Assembly: GCF_001424425.1 (NCBI RefSeq)
Contig: NZ_LMPT01000020.1
Location: 225,442 to 286,977, forward strand
DNA: 61,536 nt
Source of the DNA: Acidovorax sp. Leaf191
Lineage (GTDB): Bacteria > Pseudomonadota > Gammaproteobacteria > Burkholderiales > Burkholderiaceae_C
Reading direction: 5' to 3'
In this document: positions 35,703 through 44,938 of the stretch, piece after piece
Numbering within the stretch: the stretch's first letter is position 1
How the letters are laid out: each line of letters starts with the position of its first letter
Position numbers and translations under genes: made by a program
Notes under the pieces: generated by a model
What the model saw: the letters and a program-made list of their open reading frames with translations, nothing else
The model's database searches: none
What the model was told of the DNA's origin: nothing

Positions 35703-37571
35703 ATGCCACATCCTGCTTCCGCCGCTGCCCTGCCTGACCCGACCGCCGTCTCTTCAGCCAAGCCCCCGCCTGCCAAGAAAAAGCCCCGCCGCCGTCGCCC
35801 ACCCACGCTGTCCTGGTCGGCCTGGAAGCAGTTCATGAGCGTGGCCCGCCCCTACTGGACGGGCGACAAGAAGCGCACCGCCTGGGGCCTGCTCGCACTG
35901 CTGATCGGGCTCATGGTGCTGGAGACCCAGCTGGCCGTGATGCTGATCGACAAGAGCGGCGAGCTGACATCGGCCCTGGCCGCCAAGCAGGCCGACCGGT
36001 TCTGGGCCGCGGTGCGCGGCAGCCTGCTGGTGCTGGCATTCGCCGTGCCGGTGTACGCGTTCTACTACTTCATGCGCGATGCGTTCTCCAACCACTGGCG
36101 CCGCTGGCTCACCCACCGGTTTCTCGACGGCTACCTGGGCGAGCGCAAGTACTACGAGATCGGCACCGGCAACGAGATCGACAACCCCGACCAGCGCATC
36201 AGCGAAGACATCAACACCTTCACCGGGCGCTCCACGCACTTTCTGCTGATCTTTCTCGGGTCGCTGATGCAACTGGTGGCGTTCAGCGCGGTGCTGTGGT
36301 CCATCTCGCACACGCTGGTGGCGTTTCTGGCCGCGTATGCGCTGCTGGGCACGTTCGGCGCGCTGTACTTCTTCGGTGCGCCGCTCATCCGGCTCAACTT
36401 CTGGCAGATCCGGCGCGAGGCGGACTTCCGCTTCGGCCTCATGCGCCTGCGCGAGAACGCCGAGTCCATCGCGTTCTACCGCGGCGAGCCGCAGGAGCGC
36501 GCCCAGCTCAACCGCCGGTTCGAGGCCGCATTCAACAACTTCAGCCGCCTCATCAAGAAGCAGCGCTCGCTCAACCTGTACCAGCGCGCGTTCAGCCAGC
36601 TCACGCTGGTGCTGCCGGCCATCATCCTGGCCAACGGCGTGCTGTCGGGCGAGATGGAGGTGGGCCGCGCCATCCAGGCGGCCGGCGCGTTTGCGGCCGT
36701 GCTGGCCGCGGTGTCGCTGATCGTGGACAACTTCGAGAGCCTGAGCCGTTTCGTGGCCGGCATCGACCGCCTGCACGTGCTGTCGCAGGTGGCACTGAAA
36801 ACGCCCGCCGCGCCCACGCCATGGGCAGAAAAGCCCATTGCGCCCCCCGCCGTCCCGCCCGCCGAAGCGCAGCAGGTGCCCGCGGAAGACGTCACGTCGC
36901 AGATCGAGCTGCGCAGCGGCGATGCGCTGTCCATCGAAGGCCTCACGCTGCACACGCCCCAGTTTGGCAGGCTGCTGGTGCAGGACCTGTGCGTGGCGCT
37001 GAACCCGGGCGACGCCCTGCTGATCACCGGCCCGAGCGGCTGCGGCAAGAGCTCGCTGCTGCGCGCCGTGGCCGGGCTGTGGCGCTCTGGCAGCGGCACG
37101 GTGCAAAGCCCGTCGCTGGACGACATGTTCTTCCTGCCGCAGCGCCCCTACATGCAGCTCGACACGCTGCGCAGCCAGATCATCTACCCCGCGCGCAAGA
37201 CCGCGCTGAGCGACGCGCAGCTGCTGGAGCTGCTGCAGGCGGTGCACCTCGAATCGCTGGCAGAGCGCGTGGGTGGGCTGGACGCCTCGCACGACTGGGA
37301 GAAGCTGCTGTCCACCGGCGAGCAGCAGCGCCTGGCGTTTGCCCGCGTGCTGGCCAAGCAGCCGCGCATCGTGATCCTGGACGAGGCCACGAGCGCGCTG
37401 GACAGCGCCAACGAAGCGGCGCTGTACGAACGCCTGCGCGAGAGCGGCACCACGCTGGTCAGCATCGCCCACCGGCCTGCGGTGCTCAAGCACCACACCC
37501 ATGTGCTGGAGCTCAAGGGCGACGGCGCCTGGCAGCTGCACGCGGCCGGCGACTTCCGGTTCGCGGCGTAA
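35703..37571 (+). CDS. SbmA/YddA-like ABC transporter, permease fused to ATPase
   Basis: 622 residues. After a Pro/Lys/Arg-rich cytoplasmic start comes an ABC-transporter membrane domain of the SbmA/BacA and ABCD type (MRDAFSNHWRRWLTHRFLDGYL, IDNPDQRISEDINTFTG). The ATPase domain from about 420 has Walker A GPSGCGKSS, signature LSTGEQQRLAFARVL, Walker B RIVILDEATSALD and H-loop IAHRP. It acts in the inner membrane as a homodimer. Relatives carry peptides, long-chain acyl compounds or vitamin B12; the substrate here is not determinable. The ATG at 35703 is chosen over one 45 bases upstream because that stretch looks non-coding. Confidence 0.9.
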   Translation: MPHPASAAALPDPTAVSSAKPPPAKKKPRRRRPPTLSWSAWKQFMSVARPYWTGDKKRTAWGLLALLIGLMVLETQLAVMLIDKSGELTSALAAKQADRFWAAVRGSLLVLAFAVPVYAFYYFMRDAFSNHWRRWLTHRFLDGYLGERKYYEIGTGNEIDNPDQRISEDINTFTGRSTHFLLIFLGSLMQLVAFSAVLWSISHTLVAFLAAYALLGTFGALYFFGAPLIRLNFWQIRREADFRFGLMRLRENAESIAFYRGEPQERAQLNRRFEAAFNNFSRLIKKQRSLNLYQRAFSQLTLVLPAIILANGVLSGEMEVGRAIQAAGAFAAVLAAVSLIVDNFESLSRFVAGIDRLHVLSQVALKTPAAPTPWAEKPIAPPAVPPAEAQQVPAEDVTSQIELRSGDALSIEGLTLHTPQFGRLLVQDLCVALNPGDALLITGPSGCGKSSLLRAVAGLWRSGSGTVQSPSLDDMFFLPQRPYMQLDTLRSQIIYPARKTALSDAQLLELLQAVHLESLAERVGGLDASHDWEKLLSTGEQQRLAFARVLAKQPRIVILDEATSALDSANEAALYERLRESGTTLVSIAHRPAVLKHHTHVLELKGDGAWQLHAAGDFRFAA

Positions 37572-37629
37572 GCCAAGGAAGCCGCAGCGCCGCCTTCACC
37601 CTTCAAACGGGGGCGTTCCATCGTTCCAA

Positions 37630-37713
37630 ACCGCTCGGGCGGAGCCCGTCGAAGCCCTGCGCGGCCATGTGGCATGGCTGTCCTGAGCCCGTCCAAGCGC
37701 TCCGCGGGAACGG
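37630..37713. repeat. degenerate GAGCCyGTCGAAGC-type repeat
   Basis: Two direct, decayed copies of a segment, GAGCCCGTCGAAGCCCTGCG and GAGCCCGTCCAAGCGCTCCG, lie in the 170-base gap after the ABC exporter. They resemble the inverted element at 20761-20820. The gap holds no gene. Confidence 0.45.
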
Positions 37714-37743
37714 TTCTTTGGATTTCTGGAGATTAAGGGGGTA

Positions 37744-38226
37744 TCAGGCGGTAGCCACCTCGGGCTGCGTCAGCACCAGGGCGGTCGCCACATGCGCACC
37801 CAGGGTCAGCAGGCGCTTTCGCATGCAGATCACGGCCTTGTCCTTGCTCAGCAGGATGGCGCGGTGCGCGGCGGCCAGGTCGATGAACTTCTGGTCGTCC
37901 GTGTCCTTGCACACGTACTGCACGGGCGCGGCGATGTCCACCAGCCGCGCCTGCGCGTCGAAGGCGGCCAGCACCTGCGCGGCATCCACCTGGTAGTAGT
38001 CCATGCGCGAGACGATGTGCGGATAGGCCAGCACACGCTCGAGCTCATCGCGCATGACCTGCGTGGCGATCCAGTCCAGGCGCCGCTTTGCCAGCAGCGC
38101 CCGCAGCGGCACGGTGGCGGGGTCCGAGAAGATCAGCAGGTCGAGCGCGACGTTGGTGTCCACCACCACGGGGCGTGCGGGCTCTTGCGGCGCTGCCTCG
38201 GCGGGCAGGTGCAGCTCAACCCGCAT
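37744..38226 (-). CDS. PIN-domain putative ribonuclease (COG1569-type)
   Basis: A 160-residue protein. PVVVDTNVALDLLIFSDP (Asp23), DELERVLAYP and KDTDDQKFIDLAAAHRAILLSKDK carry the acidic residues expected of a PIN-domain nuclease in its metal site. Proteins of this kind are annotated as toxin components of type II toxin-antitoxin pairs. No antitoxin-like gene is adjacent: its start overlaps the last 11 bases of the rRNA methyltransferase gene. A role in RNA processing with the methyltransferase is therefore an alternative. The reading frame is intact. Confidence 0.87.
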   Translation of the reverse strand: MRVELHLPAEAAPQEPARPVVVDTNVALDLLIFSDPATVPLRALLAKRRLDWIATQVMRDELERVLAYPHIVSRMDYYQVDAAQVLAAFDAQARLVDIAAPVQYVCKDTDDQKFIDLAAAHRAILLSKDKAVICMRKRLLTLGAHVATALVLTQPEVATA

Positions 38227-39505
38227 CGCGGGGCCCGGTGTCGGCGGCCTTGGCGGGGCGCTCGCGCACCGCGCCCTTGATCATGTCGAAGCGGAACATG
38301 CGGCACTCGATGGGGCCGTTCCACATGGGCACGCGGCGCGACTCCTTCAGGCGCATCTTGCCGGGCAGCTTGAGGTCGGGCGTGAGCATCCAGGCCGTCC
38401 AGCCGCTGTAGTTCTTCTTCCAGTGCGTGGCCAGCTGGCTGAAGAACTCGCCGCCGTCCTCGGTGTGCGCCTCTTCCCGGCCCACGGCCATGCCCTGGGC
38501 CCGGTCGGCTGCGCGCTCGCCCGCGTTGCGGCCCGCGGCACCGGCGGCGGCAATCCGCTCGCCGTAGGGCGGGTTCAGCAGCATCACGCCTGGCTGTTCG
38601 CTGGGCGGCATGCGCTGCAGGGCGTCGCCGCCGCGCAGCTGCACCGCGTCGGCCACCCCGGCTCGCTCGGCGTTGCGCACCGCGAAGTCGACCATCCGGA
38701 AGGCGACATCACTGCCAAATATCGGCACAGCGCTCGCCTGGATTGCGCTTTCAGCTTCTGATTTGATAGCAGACCACACATGGCCCTGGAACGGCAGCAG
38801 TTTTTCGAACGCAAAGCGCCGCACCATGCCGGCCGGGATGCGGCAGGCGATCTGCGCGGCCTCGATGGCGATGGTGCCGCTGCCGCAGCAGGGGTCGTAC
38901 AGCGGCACGGGGTTGTCGCCCAGGGGGTCCCAGCCGCTGGCGGCGATCATGGCGGCGGCCAGCGTCTCCTTGAGCGGGGCATCGCCCTTGTCCTCGCGCC
39001 AGCCGCGCTTGAACAGCGGCTCGCCAGAGGTGTCGATGTAGATCGTGGCCTCGTCGGTGGTCAGGTGCAGGTGGATGCGCACGTCGGGCCACTGGGTGTT
39101 CACGTCGGGCCGCACGCCGCTCTTGGCGCGGAAGCGATCGGCCACGGCGTCCTTGACCTTCAGGCCCGCGAAGTTCAGGCTCTGCAGCGGGCTGTGCTGG
39201 GCCGTGACCTCGACCTTGAAGGTCTGGCGCGTGGTGAACCAGATCTCCCAGGCCACGTCGCTCGCGGCGGCGTACAGGTCATTCTCGGACCGGTAGGGGC
39301 GGTGGGCCAGCTGCACCAGCACGCGCTGGGCCAGCCGGCTGTGCAGGTTCAGCAGCAGCGCCTCGCGCCAGGAGGCGCGCAGCAGCACACCGCCCCGGCC
39401 GACCAGCAGGTCCTGCCCCGTGAGACCGGTGATGGCATGCACCTCGTCGGCCAGATAGCCCTCGACGCCCGCGGCGCAAGGAAGAAAGAGTTGGAGTTGG
39501 TTCAT
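38216..39505 (-). CDS. THUMP-domain rRNA guanine-N2 methyltransferase (RlmL N-terminal-like)
   Basis: The product has 429 residues. An N-terminal THUMP RNA-binding domain (AGVEGYLADEVHAI to IYIDTSGEPLFKRGWRE) leads into a Rossmann methyltransferase with PLYDPCCGSGTIAIEAA (SAM site) and MLLNPPYGERI (catalytic NPPY). This matches the 23S rRNA m2G2445 methyltransferase half of E. coli RlmL. The segment KSEAESAIQASAVPIFGSDV is encoded by a copy of the dispersed hairpin repeat, and an extra Ala/Gly-rich loop follows NPPYGER, so its middle differs from relatives. It overlaps the PIN gene by 11 bases. Confidence 0.92.
   Translation of the reverse strand: MNQLQLFLPCAAGVEGYLADEVHAITGLTGQDLLVGRGGVLLRASWREALLLNLHSRLAQRVLVQLAHRPYRSENDLYAAASDVAWEIWFTTRQTFKVEVTAQHSPLQSLNFAGLKVKDAVADRFRAKSGVRPDVNTQWPDVRIHLHLTTDEATIYIDTSGEPLFKRGWREDKGDAPLKETLAAAMIAASGWDPLGDNPVPLYDPCCGSGTIAIEAAQIACRIPAGMVRRFAFEKLLPFQGHVWSAIKSEAESAIQASAVPIFGSDVAFRMVDFAVRNAERAGVADAVQLRGGDALQRMPPSEQPGVMLLNPPYGERIAAAGAAGRNAGERAADRAQGMAVGREEAHTEDGGEFFSQLATHWKKNYSGWTAWMLTPDLKLPGKMRLKESRRVPMWNGPIECRMFRFDMIKGAVRERPAKAADTGPRDAG
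38727..38770 (-). repeat. AGCGCTT dispersed hairpin element, copy 5, inside the methyltransferase
   Basis: On the minus strand: CTATCAAATCAGAAGCTGAAAGCG, then CAATCCAGGCGAGCGCTGTGCC. The halves are degenerate, but order and spacing match the other copies. Translated in frame. Confidence 0.5.
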
Positions 39506-39526
39506 ATCAGCGCAGAGGATAAGCCT

Positions 39527-40039
39527 TCAGGCCATGGGGGCGCCGGGTGCATCTGGTGCATCTGGTGCATCTGGTGCGGCGGGTGCGGCGGGTGCGGCGG
39601 GTGCGGCGGGCGCGCGCTGCAGCAGCAGTTGGCGGATCGATTCAGGAATGGTGGCGACCTTCCGGTCGCTGCGGCCGATGAAGACGATACCGATCTTGCC
39701 GCGGGCCACCTCGCGCCCAGAGATCTTCTCGGTCATGCGGAACACGAGGTCGAAGCCATAGCGGTTGAAATCCACCGGCGCCATCTCCACGCACATGGTC
39801 TCGCCATGAAAGCCCTCGGACTTGTACTGCGCCACGATGTCGCCCACCACGATGGACAGCCCGCCCACGTCGGCCTCCGGGTAGCCCAGCGACTGGAAGA
39901 AACGCACGCGCGCCTCGGACACCAGGCTCAGCAGCTGCGCGTTGTCCAGGTGCCCGCCCTGGTTCACATGGCTGATGTAGATCTGCATCTCGGTGGAAAA
40001 ACCGAACTGCGCGGGAAGGTCGAAGACGATGCGGGCCAT
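39527..40039 (-). CDS. hotdog-fold acyl-CoA thioesterase with Ala-Pro repeat tail
   Basis: 170 residues. The first 145 form a 4-hydroxybenzoyl-CoA/YbgC-type hotdog thioesterase (MQIYISHVNQGGHLDNAQLLSLVSEARVRFFQSLG, with Asn/Asp in place of the usual catalytic Asp segment YxDTD). The last 25 residues are AAP and DAP repeats (for example APAAPAAPAAPDAPDAP) encoded by a 9-bp minisatellite. The start is the ATG at 40037-40039; the longer frame upstream lies across the divergent glutaredoxin gene. Substrate unknown. Confidence 0.88.
   Translation of the reverse strand: MARIVFDLPAQFGFSTEMQIYISHVNQGGHLDNAQLLSLVSEARVRFFQSLGYPEADVGGLSIVVGDIVAQYKSEGFHGETMCVEMAPVDFNRYGFDLVFRMTEKISGREVARGKIGIVFIGRSDRKVATIPESIRQLLLQRAPAAPAAPAAPAAPDAPDAPDAPGAPMA
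39546..39608. repeat. 9-bp minisatellite, seven units, in the thioesterase 3' end
   Basis: Three GGTGCATCT units followed by four GGTGCGGCG units, head to tail. Each unit encodes three residues (AAP or DAP on the coding strand), so unit gain or loss keeps the frame. Confidence 0.9.
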
Positions 40040-40264
40040 GGCTGGGCGGTGGGGGTGGAGCGGAGGTGGAAGCGTGGAACAAGGACAACGGGCGGGCACC
40101 CGCGGTGGCGGCGTGCATGCGGTACTGCGCAGGGCCGCTGGGTGCCGGGGATTTTCTGCAGCGACAGGCCCTGCGGCCCACGGCGGGTGGTGCCATGGGG
40201 CGGTGCGGCACATCCGGGCAGCTTCTTGCTGACAGCACGCCCGGTGTCTCTTATGCTCGCAGGC

Positions 40265-40780
40265 ATGAGATTTTACCGGAGCCCCTCCCCCGGCCTTTTC
40301 CGCCAGGCCGTAGCCGCCACGCTGGCAATGGCCGCGCTGGTGCTGGCACCGATGGCGGGCGCCCAGACGCTCTACAAAACGGTGGGCCCGGACGGCCGGG
40401 TCGTCTACAGCGACAAGCCCCCCACGGGCGTGGGTGTGGACAAGGCGATGAAGCTGGACAACCTGCCGGTCAGCGTGGTGCCGGGTGCAGAGCCCCGCGC
40501 GGCGGACCGCAGCCCCAAGACCGAGCCCCCCGCCGCAGCACCCCGTGGCGACGTCGTGCTCTACATGGCCACCTGGTGCGGCTACTGCAAGGCCGCCAAG
40601 GCGTACCTGGCGCAAAAGGGCATTGCCTACCGCGAGCTGGACGTCGATACGCCGGTGGGCAAGGCGGCCTTTGCACAGATTGGCGGGCGGGGTGTGCCGG
40701 TATTGCTCACCAACGGCCAGCGGTTGTCAGGCTTCAGCGCACAGTCCTACGACGCCGTTTTCGCGCCCCAGCGCAAGTAG
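40265..40780 (+). CDS. exported DUF4124-glutaredoxin protein
   Basis: A 171-residue protein. Signal peptide to about residue 34 (LVLAPMAGAQ), then a DUF4124 segment (LYKTVGPDGRVVYSDKPPTG), then a glutaredoxin-like domain with the redox motif C105-G-Y-C108 (YMATWCGYCKAAKAYLAQKGI) and GRGVPVLLTNGQRLSG with the cis-proline. It probably acts as a thiol reductase or isomerase in the periplasm; the partner is unknown. Divergent from the thioesterase. Confidence 0.9.
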   Translation: MRFYRSPSPGLFRQAVAATLAMAALVLAPMAGAQTLYKTVGPDGRVVYSDKPPTGVGVDKAMKLDNLPVSVVPGAEPRAADRSPKTEPPAAAPRGDVVLYMATWCGYCKAAKAYLAQKGIAYRELDVDTPVGKAAFAQIGGRGVPVLLTNGQRLSGFSAQSYDAVFAPQRK

Positions 40781-40867
40781 CCTGGCCTCGCACCCCACCG
40801 CACCGCAGTTGGCGGGCCGGTGGGTGGGCGGCGATCTTCCGGCGCAGGCCCTGCAGCGCTGGCAGAG

Positions 40868-42478
40868 CTACAGCGCCTTGCGCAGATTGGCCGGCGCGAT
40901 CTTGAGCGCTTCGCGGTACTTGGCCACCGTGCGGCGTGCGCACTCGATGCCCTGCTCCTTGAGCATCTCGGCGATCTGGCTGTCCGACAGCGGCTTGGTG
41001 GGGCTCTCGGCCGCGACGAACTGCTTGATCAGCGCGCGCACGGCGGTGCTCGACGCATTGCCGCCCGTCTCGGTGCCCAGGCCCGAGCCGAAGAAGTACT
41101 TGAGCTCGTAGGTGCCGATGGGCGTGGCCATGTACTTGGCGGTGGTCACGCGGCTGATGGTGGACTCGTGCAGGCCCAGCTCGTCGGCAATGTCGCGCAG
41201 CACCAGCGGGCGCATGGCCAGCTCGCCATGCGTGAAGAAGTTCTTTTGCCGCTCCACGATGGCGCGCGAGACGCGCAGGATGGTGTCGAAGCGCTGCTGG
41301 ATGTTCTTGATGAACCAGCGCGCCTCCTGCAGGCGCTGCTGCATGCCCTGGTGGCCTTCGCCGCCCTTGTGGCCGCGCAGTGCGCCGGCGTAGATGTCGT
41401 GCACGCGCAGGCGCGGCATCACGTCGGGGTTGAGCGCGACGATGAAATTATGCTGCCCGTCGCGCCCGTTGGCGCGGCCCGCTTTGCGCACGATGACGTC
41501 GGGCACGATGATGTTGCGCTCCACGTCCACGAACTTGCGGCCCGGGCGCGGCTCCAGCCGGGCGATCAGGGCCATGGCGGCGCGGGTGCGCTCCTCGCCG
41601 TCGCCGCACAGCTGCGTCAGGCGGCGGATGTCGCGGCGCGCCAGCATCTCCAGCGGCTGCTGGCACACGCGCAGCGCGGTCTGCACGGTGTCGGGGTCGA
41701 TCTCGCTGTCTTCGTCCGCGGCCAGCGCCTTGAGCTGCAGGGTCAGGCACTCGCCCAGCCCGCGCGCGCCCACGCCCACGGGCTCCAGGCTTTGCAACAG
41801 GCGCTGCGCCACCGTGAAGCGGTGCACCAGCTCCTCGATCTGCTCCATGTCGTCGGGGCCGGCCAGGCTGATGGCCAGCTCTTCGAGCGGGTCTTCGAGG
41901 TAGCCGTCGTCGTTGAGCGACTCGATCAAAAACCGCAGCGCCGCGCGGTCCACCTCGGACAGGCGCAGCGACAGCGCCTGGCGGTGCAAAAAGGCGGTGA
42001 GCGATTCGTGCGTGCGGGCCAGCTCGGTGGCGTCGGCCTCGTCGCCTTCGGCATCGTTGCGGTTGCGGGCAGGCGCATCGCCGCCCCATTCGGTGTCGTT
42101 CGGTGCGACCTCGACGGTGCCGTCGCCGCTCCAGTCGGGCTCGTCGCTGGCGCTGCTGCCCGGCTCGGAGTCACCCAGCGGGCCGTCGGCCGCGGTATCG
42201 CTGGACGTGCTGGCGGTGCTGGCGCCGGGGGCGTTGGAATACAGCGTGTCGTCCGCGCTGTACTCGTCGGGCTGGGCAGGAACGTCGGCCGCCTCCAGGC
42301 CGAACTCTTCGCGCGGTGCCTCCTCGGCATTGCGCTCGAGAAACGGGTTCTCGTCGAGCATCTGCTCGACCTCCTGGCCCAGCTCCAGCGTGGACAACTG
42401 CAGCAGCCGGATGGACTGCTGCAGCTGCGGCGTGAGTGCCAGGTGCTGCGATACGCGCAGTGACAGGCCGGGCTTCAT
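40868..42478 (-). CDS. rpoN: RNA polymerase sigma-54 factor
   Basis: 536 residues. Region I (MKPGLSLRVSQHLALTPQLQQSIRLLQLSTLELGQEV) contacts activators. A long acidic region II (about 55-155) follows, then the core-binding and DNA-binding domains, with the RpoN box ARRTVAKYREALKI near the C terminus. It directs transcription of nitrogen, motility and other enhancer-dependent genes. The ATG at 42478 begins region I precisely; an in-frame ATG 39 bases upstream is less likely. It lies 99 bases downstream of lptB in the same direction, an order conserved in proteobacteria. Confidence 0.98.
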   Translation of the reverse strand: MKPGLSLRVSQHLALTPQLQQSIRLLQLSTLELGQEVEQMLDENPFLERNAEEAPREEFGLEAADVPAQPDEYSADDTLYSNAPGASTASTSSDTAADGPLGDSEPGSSASDEPDWSGDGTVEVAPNDTEWGGDAPARNRNDAEGDEADATELARTHESLTAFLHRQALSLRLSEVDRAALRFLIESLNDDGYLEDPLEELAISLAGPDDMEQIEELVHRFTVAQRLLQSLEPVGVGARGLGECLTLQLKALAADEDSEIDPDTVQTALRVCQQPLEMLARRDIRRLTQLCGDGEERTRAAMALIARLEPRPGRKFVDVERNIIVPDVIVRKAGRANGRDGQHNFIVALNPDVMPRLRVHDIYAGALRGHKGGEGHQGMQQRLQEARWFIKNIQQRFDTILRVSRAIVERQKNFFTHGELAMRPLVLRDIADELGLHESTISRVTTAKYMATPIGTYELKYFFGSGLGTETGGNASSTAVRALIKQFVAAESPTKPLSDSQIAEMLKEQGIECARRTVAKYREALKIAPANLRKAL

Positions 42479-42577
42479 CGGGCAGCCGCCTTGCGGCCTG
42501 CAGGGCGCGCGGCGCACGCCGCCCCGCGGGGCGGCACAAAGGAGAGGCGGGGGTCGAACGTACAGTCCATCGGTCTG

Positions 42578-43372
42578 CTACATGCGGAAGTGTTCGCCCA
42601 GGTACACCCGGCGCACTTCGGCGTTGTCGACGATCTCGGAAGGGGTTCCCTGCGCCAGCACCTGGCCGTCGCTGATGATGAACGCGTGGTCGCAAATGCC
42701 CAGCGTCTCGCGCACGTTGTGGTCGGTGATGAGCACGCCGATGCCGCGCGCCTTGAGGAATCCGATGATGCGCTGGATCTCGATCACCGCGATGGGGTCG
42801 ATGCCGGCGAAGGGTTCGTCCAGCAGGATGAAGCGTGGCTGCGTGGCCAGCGCGCGGGCGATCTCCACCCGGCGGCGCTCGCCCCCGGACAGGGCCATGG
42901 CGGGCGAGGCCCGCAGGTGGTCCACCCGCAGCTCCTGCAGCAGGGCGGTGAGGCGCTCTTCGATGGCCTCGCGCGGGAGCGGCTGGCCGTTGTCGCCGCG
43001 CTGCAGCTCCAGCACGGCGCGCACGTTTTCCTCGACCGACAGCTTGCGGAAGATGGACGCCTCCTGCGGCAGGTACGACAAACCCAGGCGCGACCGACGG
43101 TGGATGGGCATGTGGGCGACCGACTGGCCGTCGATGCGGATGTCGCCCGCATCGCTGCGCACCAGGCCCACGATCATGTAGAACGAGGTGGTCTTGCCCG
43201 CTCCGTTGGGGCCGAGCAGCCCGACGACTTCGCCCTTTTGCACGGTGAGCGACACATCCTTGACGACCTTGCGGCTGCCGTACGACTTGGCCAGGTGCTG
43301 CACCTCCAGCCGGCTGCCGACCTGTGGGTCTGCAGCAGAGGGTGCGCCGGACGAGACAGGCTGCGCGCTCAC
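42578..43372 (-). CDS. lptB: LPS export ABC transporter ATP-binding protein
   Basis: The product has 264 residues. It powers LPS extraction from the inner membrane by LptFG. Walker [11 protein letters not shown]-loop [11 protein letters not shown], signature [16 protein letters not shown], Walker [14 protein letters not shown] and H-loop [10 protein letters not shown] are all intact and typical of LptB. The start is GTG (43370-43372) overlapping the lptA stop as GTGA, so translation is coupled. An N-terminal extension of about 20 residues precedes the usual start of the fold. Confidence 0.98.
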   Translation of the reverse strand: MSAQPVSSGAPSAADPQVGSRLEVQHLAKSYGSRKVVKDVSLTVQKGEVVGLLGPNGAGKTTSFYMIVGLVRSDAGDIRIDGQSVAHMPIHRRSRLGLSYLPQEASIFRKLSVEENVRAVLELQRGDNGQPLPREAIEERLTALLQELRVDHLRASPAMALSGGERRRVEIARALATQPRFILLDEPFAGIDPIAVIEIQRIIGFLKARGIGVLITDHNVRETLGICDHAFIISDGQVLAQGTPSEIVDNAEVRRVYLGEHFRM

Positions 43373-44019
43373 TTGGCGCCGCCGCCGAGGGTGTTGCTGG
43401 GGCGCAGCGCCGGGGCCGACGACGGCGCGGCAGGTGCTGCGGCGCCCGGTGGCGGGTCCTTGGGCGCCAGCACTGCGCGCACGCGGCTGCCAGGGGCCGG
43501 GGTGTCGCCTGCGGTGCTGGTGGACGGCTTGCGCTGGCCGTCCACGGTGAACACGTCGGTCAGGTTGTTGTAGACGATGACGGCGCCGGTGATCTCGTCG
43601 CTCAGCACCGCACCGCGGTAGCGGCGCAGCTCGGCGCGGGTGATGAAGCGAACGTTGTCGGCCTTGCCGTCGTACTCGATGACTTCGCTCTCGCCCTCGA
43701 TGAACTCGTCGGGCGCACCGGGCACGGTGTCGCGCTTTTGGCGAAAGAACGCGCGCTTGCCCGCCTCGGCCGTCACCACCCCGTACTGGTAGCCCTCGGC
43801 GTCCTGGCGCACATCCAGCCGCGCACCGCGCAGGATGATGGACCCCTTGGTCATGACCACGCGGCCGGTGAACACGCTGGTTTGCTTGAGCTCATCGTGC
43901 CGCAGGGCGTCGGCCTCGATGTTCATGGGTTTGGCGCGGTCAGCCTTTTCAGCATGGGCAACGCCATGAATGCAGGCCAGGGCCGTGAGCAGGAGGGTTG
44001 GGAGGATGCTGTGTTTCAT
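43369..44019 (-). CDS. lptA: LPS transport periplasmic protein
   Basis: A 216-residue protein with a signal peptide ([23 protein letters not shown]), then the OstA/LptA beta-jellyroll ([51 protein letters not shown]). The C-terminal 50 residues are Pro/Ala-rich and probably disordered. It bridges the periplasm for LPS transport. The frame is open to 44160, but 44019 begins the signal peptide. lptC, often directly upstream, is absent here; dsbA and a terminator lie there instead. Confidence 0.95.
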   Translation of the reverse strand: MKHSILPTLLLTALACIHGVAHAEKADRAKPMNIEADALRHDELKQTSVFTGRVVMTKGSIILRGARLDVRQDAEGYQYGVVTAEAGKRAFFRQKRDTVPGAPDEFIEGESEVIEYDGKADNVRFITRAELRRYRGAVLSDEITGAVIVYNNLTDVFTVDGQRKPSTSTAGDTPAPGSRVRAVLAPKDPPPGAAAPAAPSSAPALRPSNTLGGGAK

Positions 44020-44146
44020 AGGGCACGAATCTTGCAGTTCATTGTAGCCACCCCAAGGCATGCGCCATGGAAAAAGACCCGCACGCTTCCACGCGCGTGG
44101 GGTCTCTGGCCCCAAGGAGTCGCTTCCTCGGCGCGGGACCGCAATG

Positions 44147-44174
44147 AAAAAAGCCCGCATCCGCGGGCTTTTTC
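44147..44174. terminator. terminator between dsbA and lptA
   Basis: AAAAAGCCCGC / GCGGGCTTTTT, an 11-bp perfect stem with a 4-base loop. It works for dsbA on the minus strand and is symmetric, so it may act both ways. Confidence 0.9.
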
Positions 44175-44204
44175 GTGGGGCATACCGGGCCAGGCGGCTC
44201 GGGC

Positions 44205-44852
44205 TTACTTCTGCTTGGTGAGGAACTCCACCACTTGCAGCACGTTCTGCATGTTGCCGGCCATGGTGCCGTCGGTGTAGTACTTGCCGGCCACGCCCAT
44301 CGAGGGCACGCCTTCGACGCCGTAGGCGTCCTGCAGCTGCGATGCGCGGCGCACCTGGTTCGACACGGTGAAGGAGCTGTAGATTTCCTTGAACTTGGCG
44401 GCATCCACGCCCTGCTGGGTCACCCAGGCCAGGATTTCGTCGTCCTTGGCGAGCTTGGCTTTCTCCACATGGATGGCGCGGAACACCTTGGCGTGCAGGG
44501 CTTCGAGCTTGCCCATGCCTTCCAGCGCGTAGAACAGCTTTTGCTGCGGCACGAAGCTGGCGTTGAACGCCACGGGCACGCGGCGGATGGACAAATCCTT
44601 GGGCGCGGCCTTGACCCAGGCATCGAGCGTGGGTTCGAACGCGTTGCAGTGGGGGCAGCTGTACCAGAAGAACTCGATCACATCGACCTTGCCGGCGGGC
44701 GCGTCGGGCGTCACGGGCTTGTCCAGCCGCTTGTAGTCCTTGCCCTCCTTGAACTGGCGGGCCTGGGCCAGCGCGGGCGTGGCGACGGGCAGCGTCAGGG
44801 CGGTGGCGGCGACTGCCGAGGCAGTGGACAAAGAAAACTCACGGCGTTTCAT
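44205..44852 (-). CDS. dsbA: thiol:disulfide interchange protein DsbA
   Basis: The product has 215 residues. N-terminal export signal MKRREFSLSTASAVAATALTLPVATPALAQ with an RRE motif. Thioredoxin fold with C66-P-H-C69 (FFWYSCPHCNAFEP) and the cis-proline motif GVEGVPSMGVAGKYY. It introduces disulfides into periplasmic proteins. It is followed by a terminator and preceded by the SPOR gene and argS on the same strand; that order is frequent in betaproteobacteria. Confidence 0.96.
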   Translation of the reverse strand: MKRREFSLSTASAVAATALTLPVATPALAQARQFKEGKDYKRLDKPVTPDAPAGKVDVIEFFWYSCPHCNAFEPTLDAWVKAAPKDLSIRRVPVAFNASFVPQQKLFYALEGMGKLEALHAKVFRAIHVEKAKLAKDDEILAWVTQQGVDAAKFKEIYSSFTVSNQVRRASQLQDAYGVEGVPSMGVAGKYYTDGTMAGNMQNVLQVVEFLTKQK

Positions 44853-44938
44853 GACAAAGACTCTCCTAGTTCAGGTCTGGGGGATGGGAGCCGCGCCCCC
44901 GGAAAAAGTTCAGCCCGCGCAGTCCGCAGGCCCGCCGT

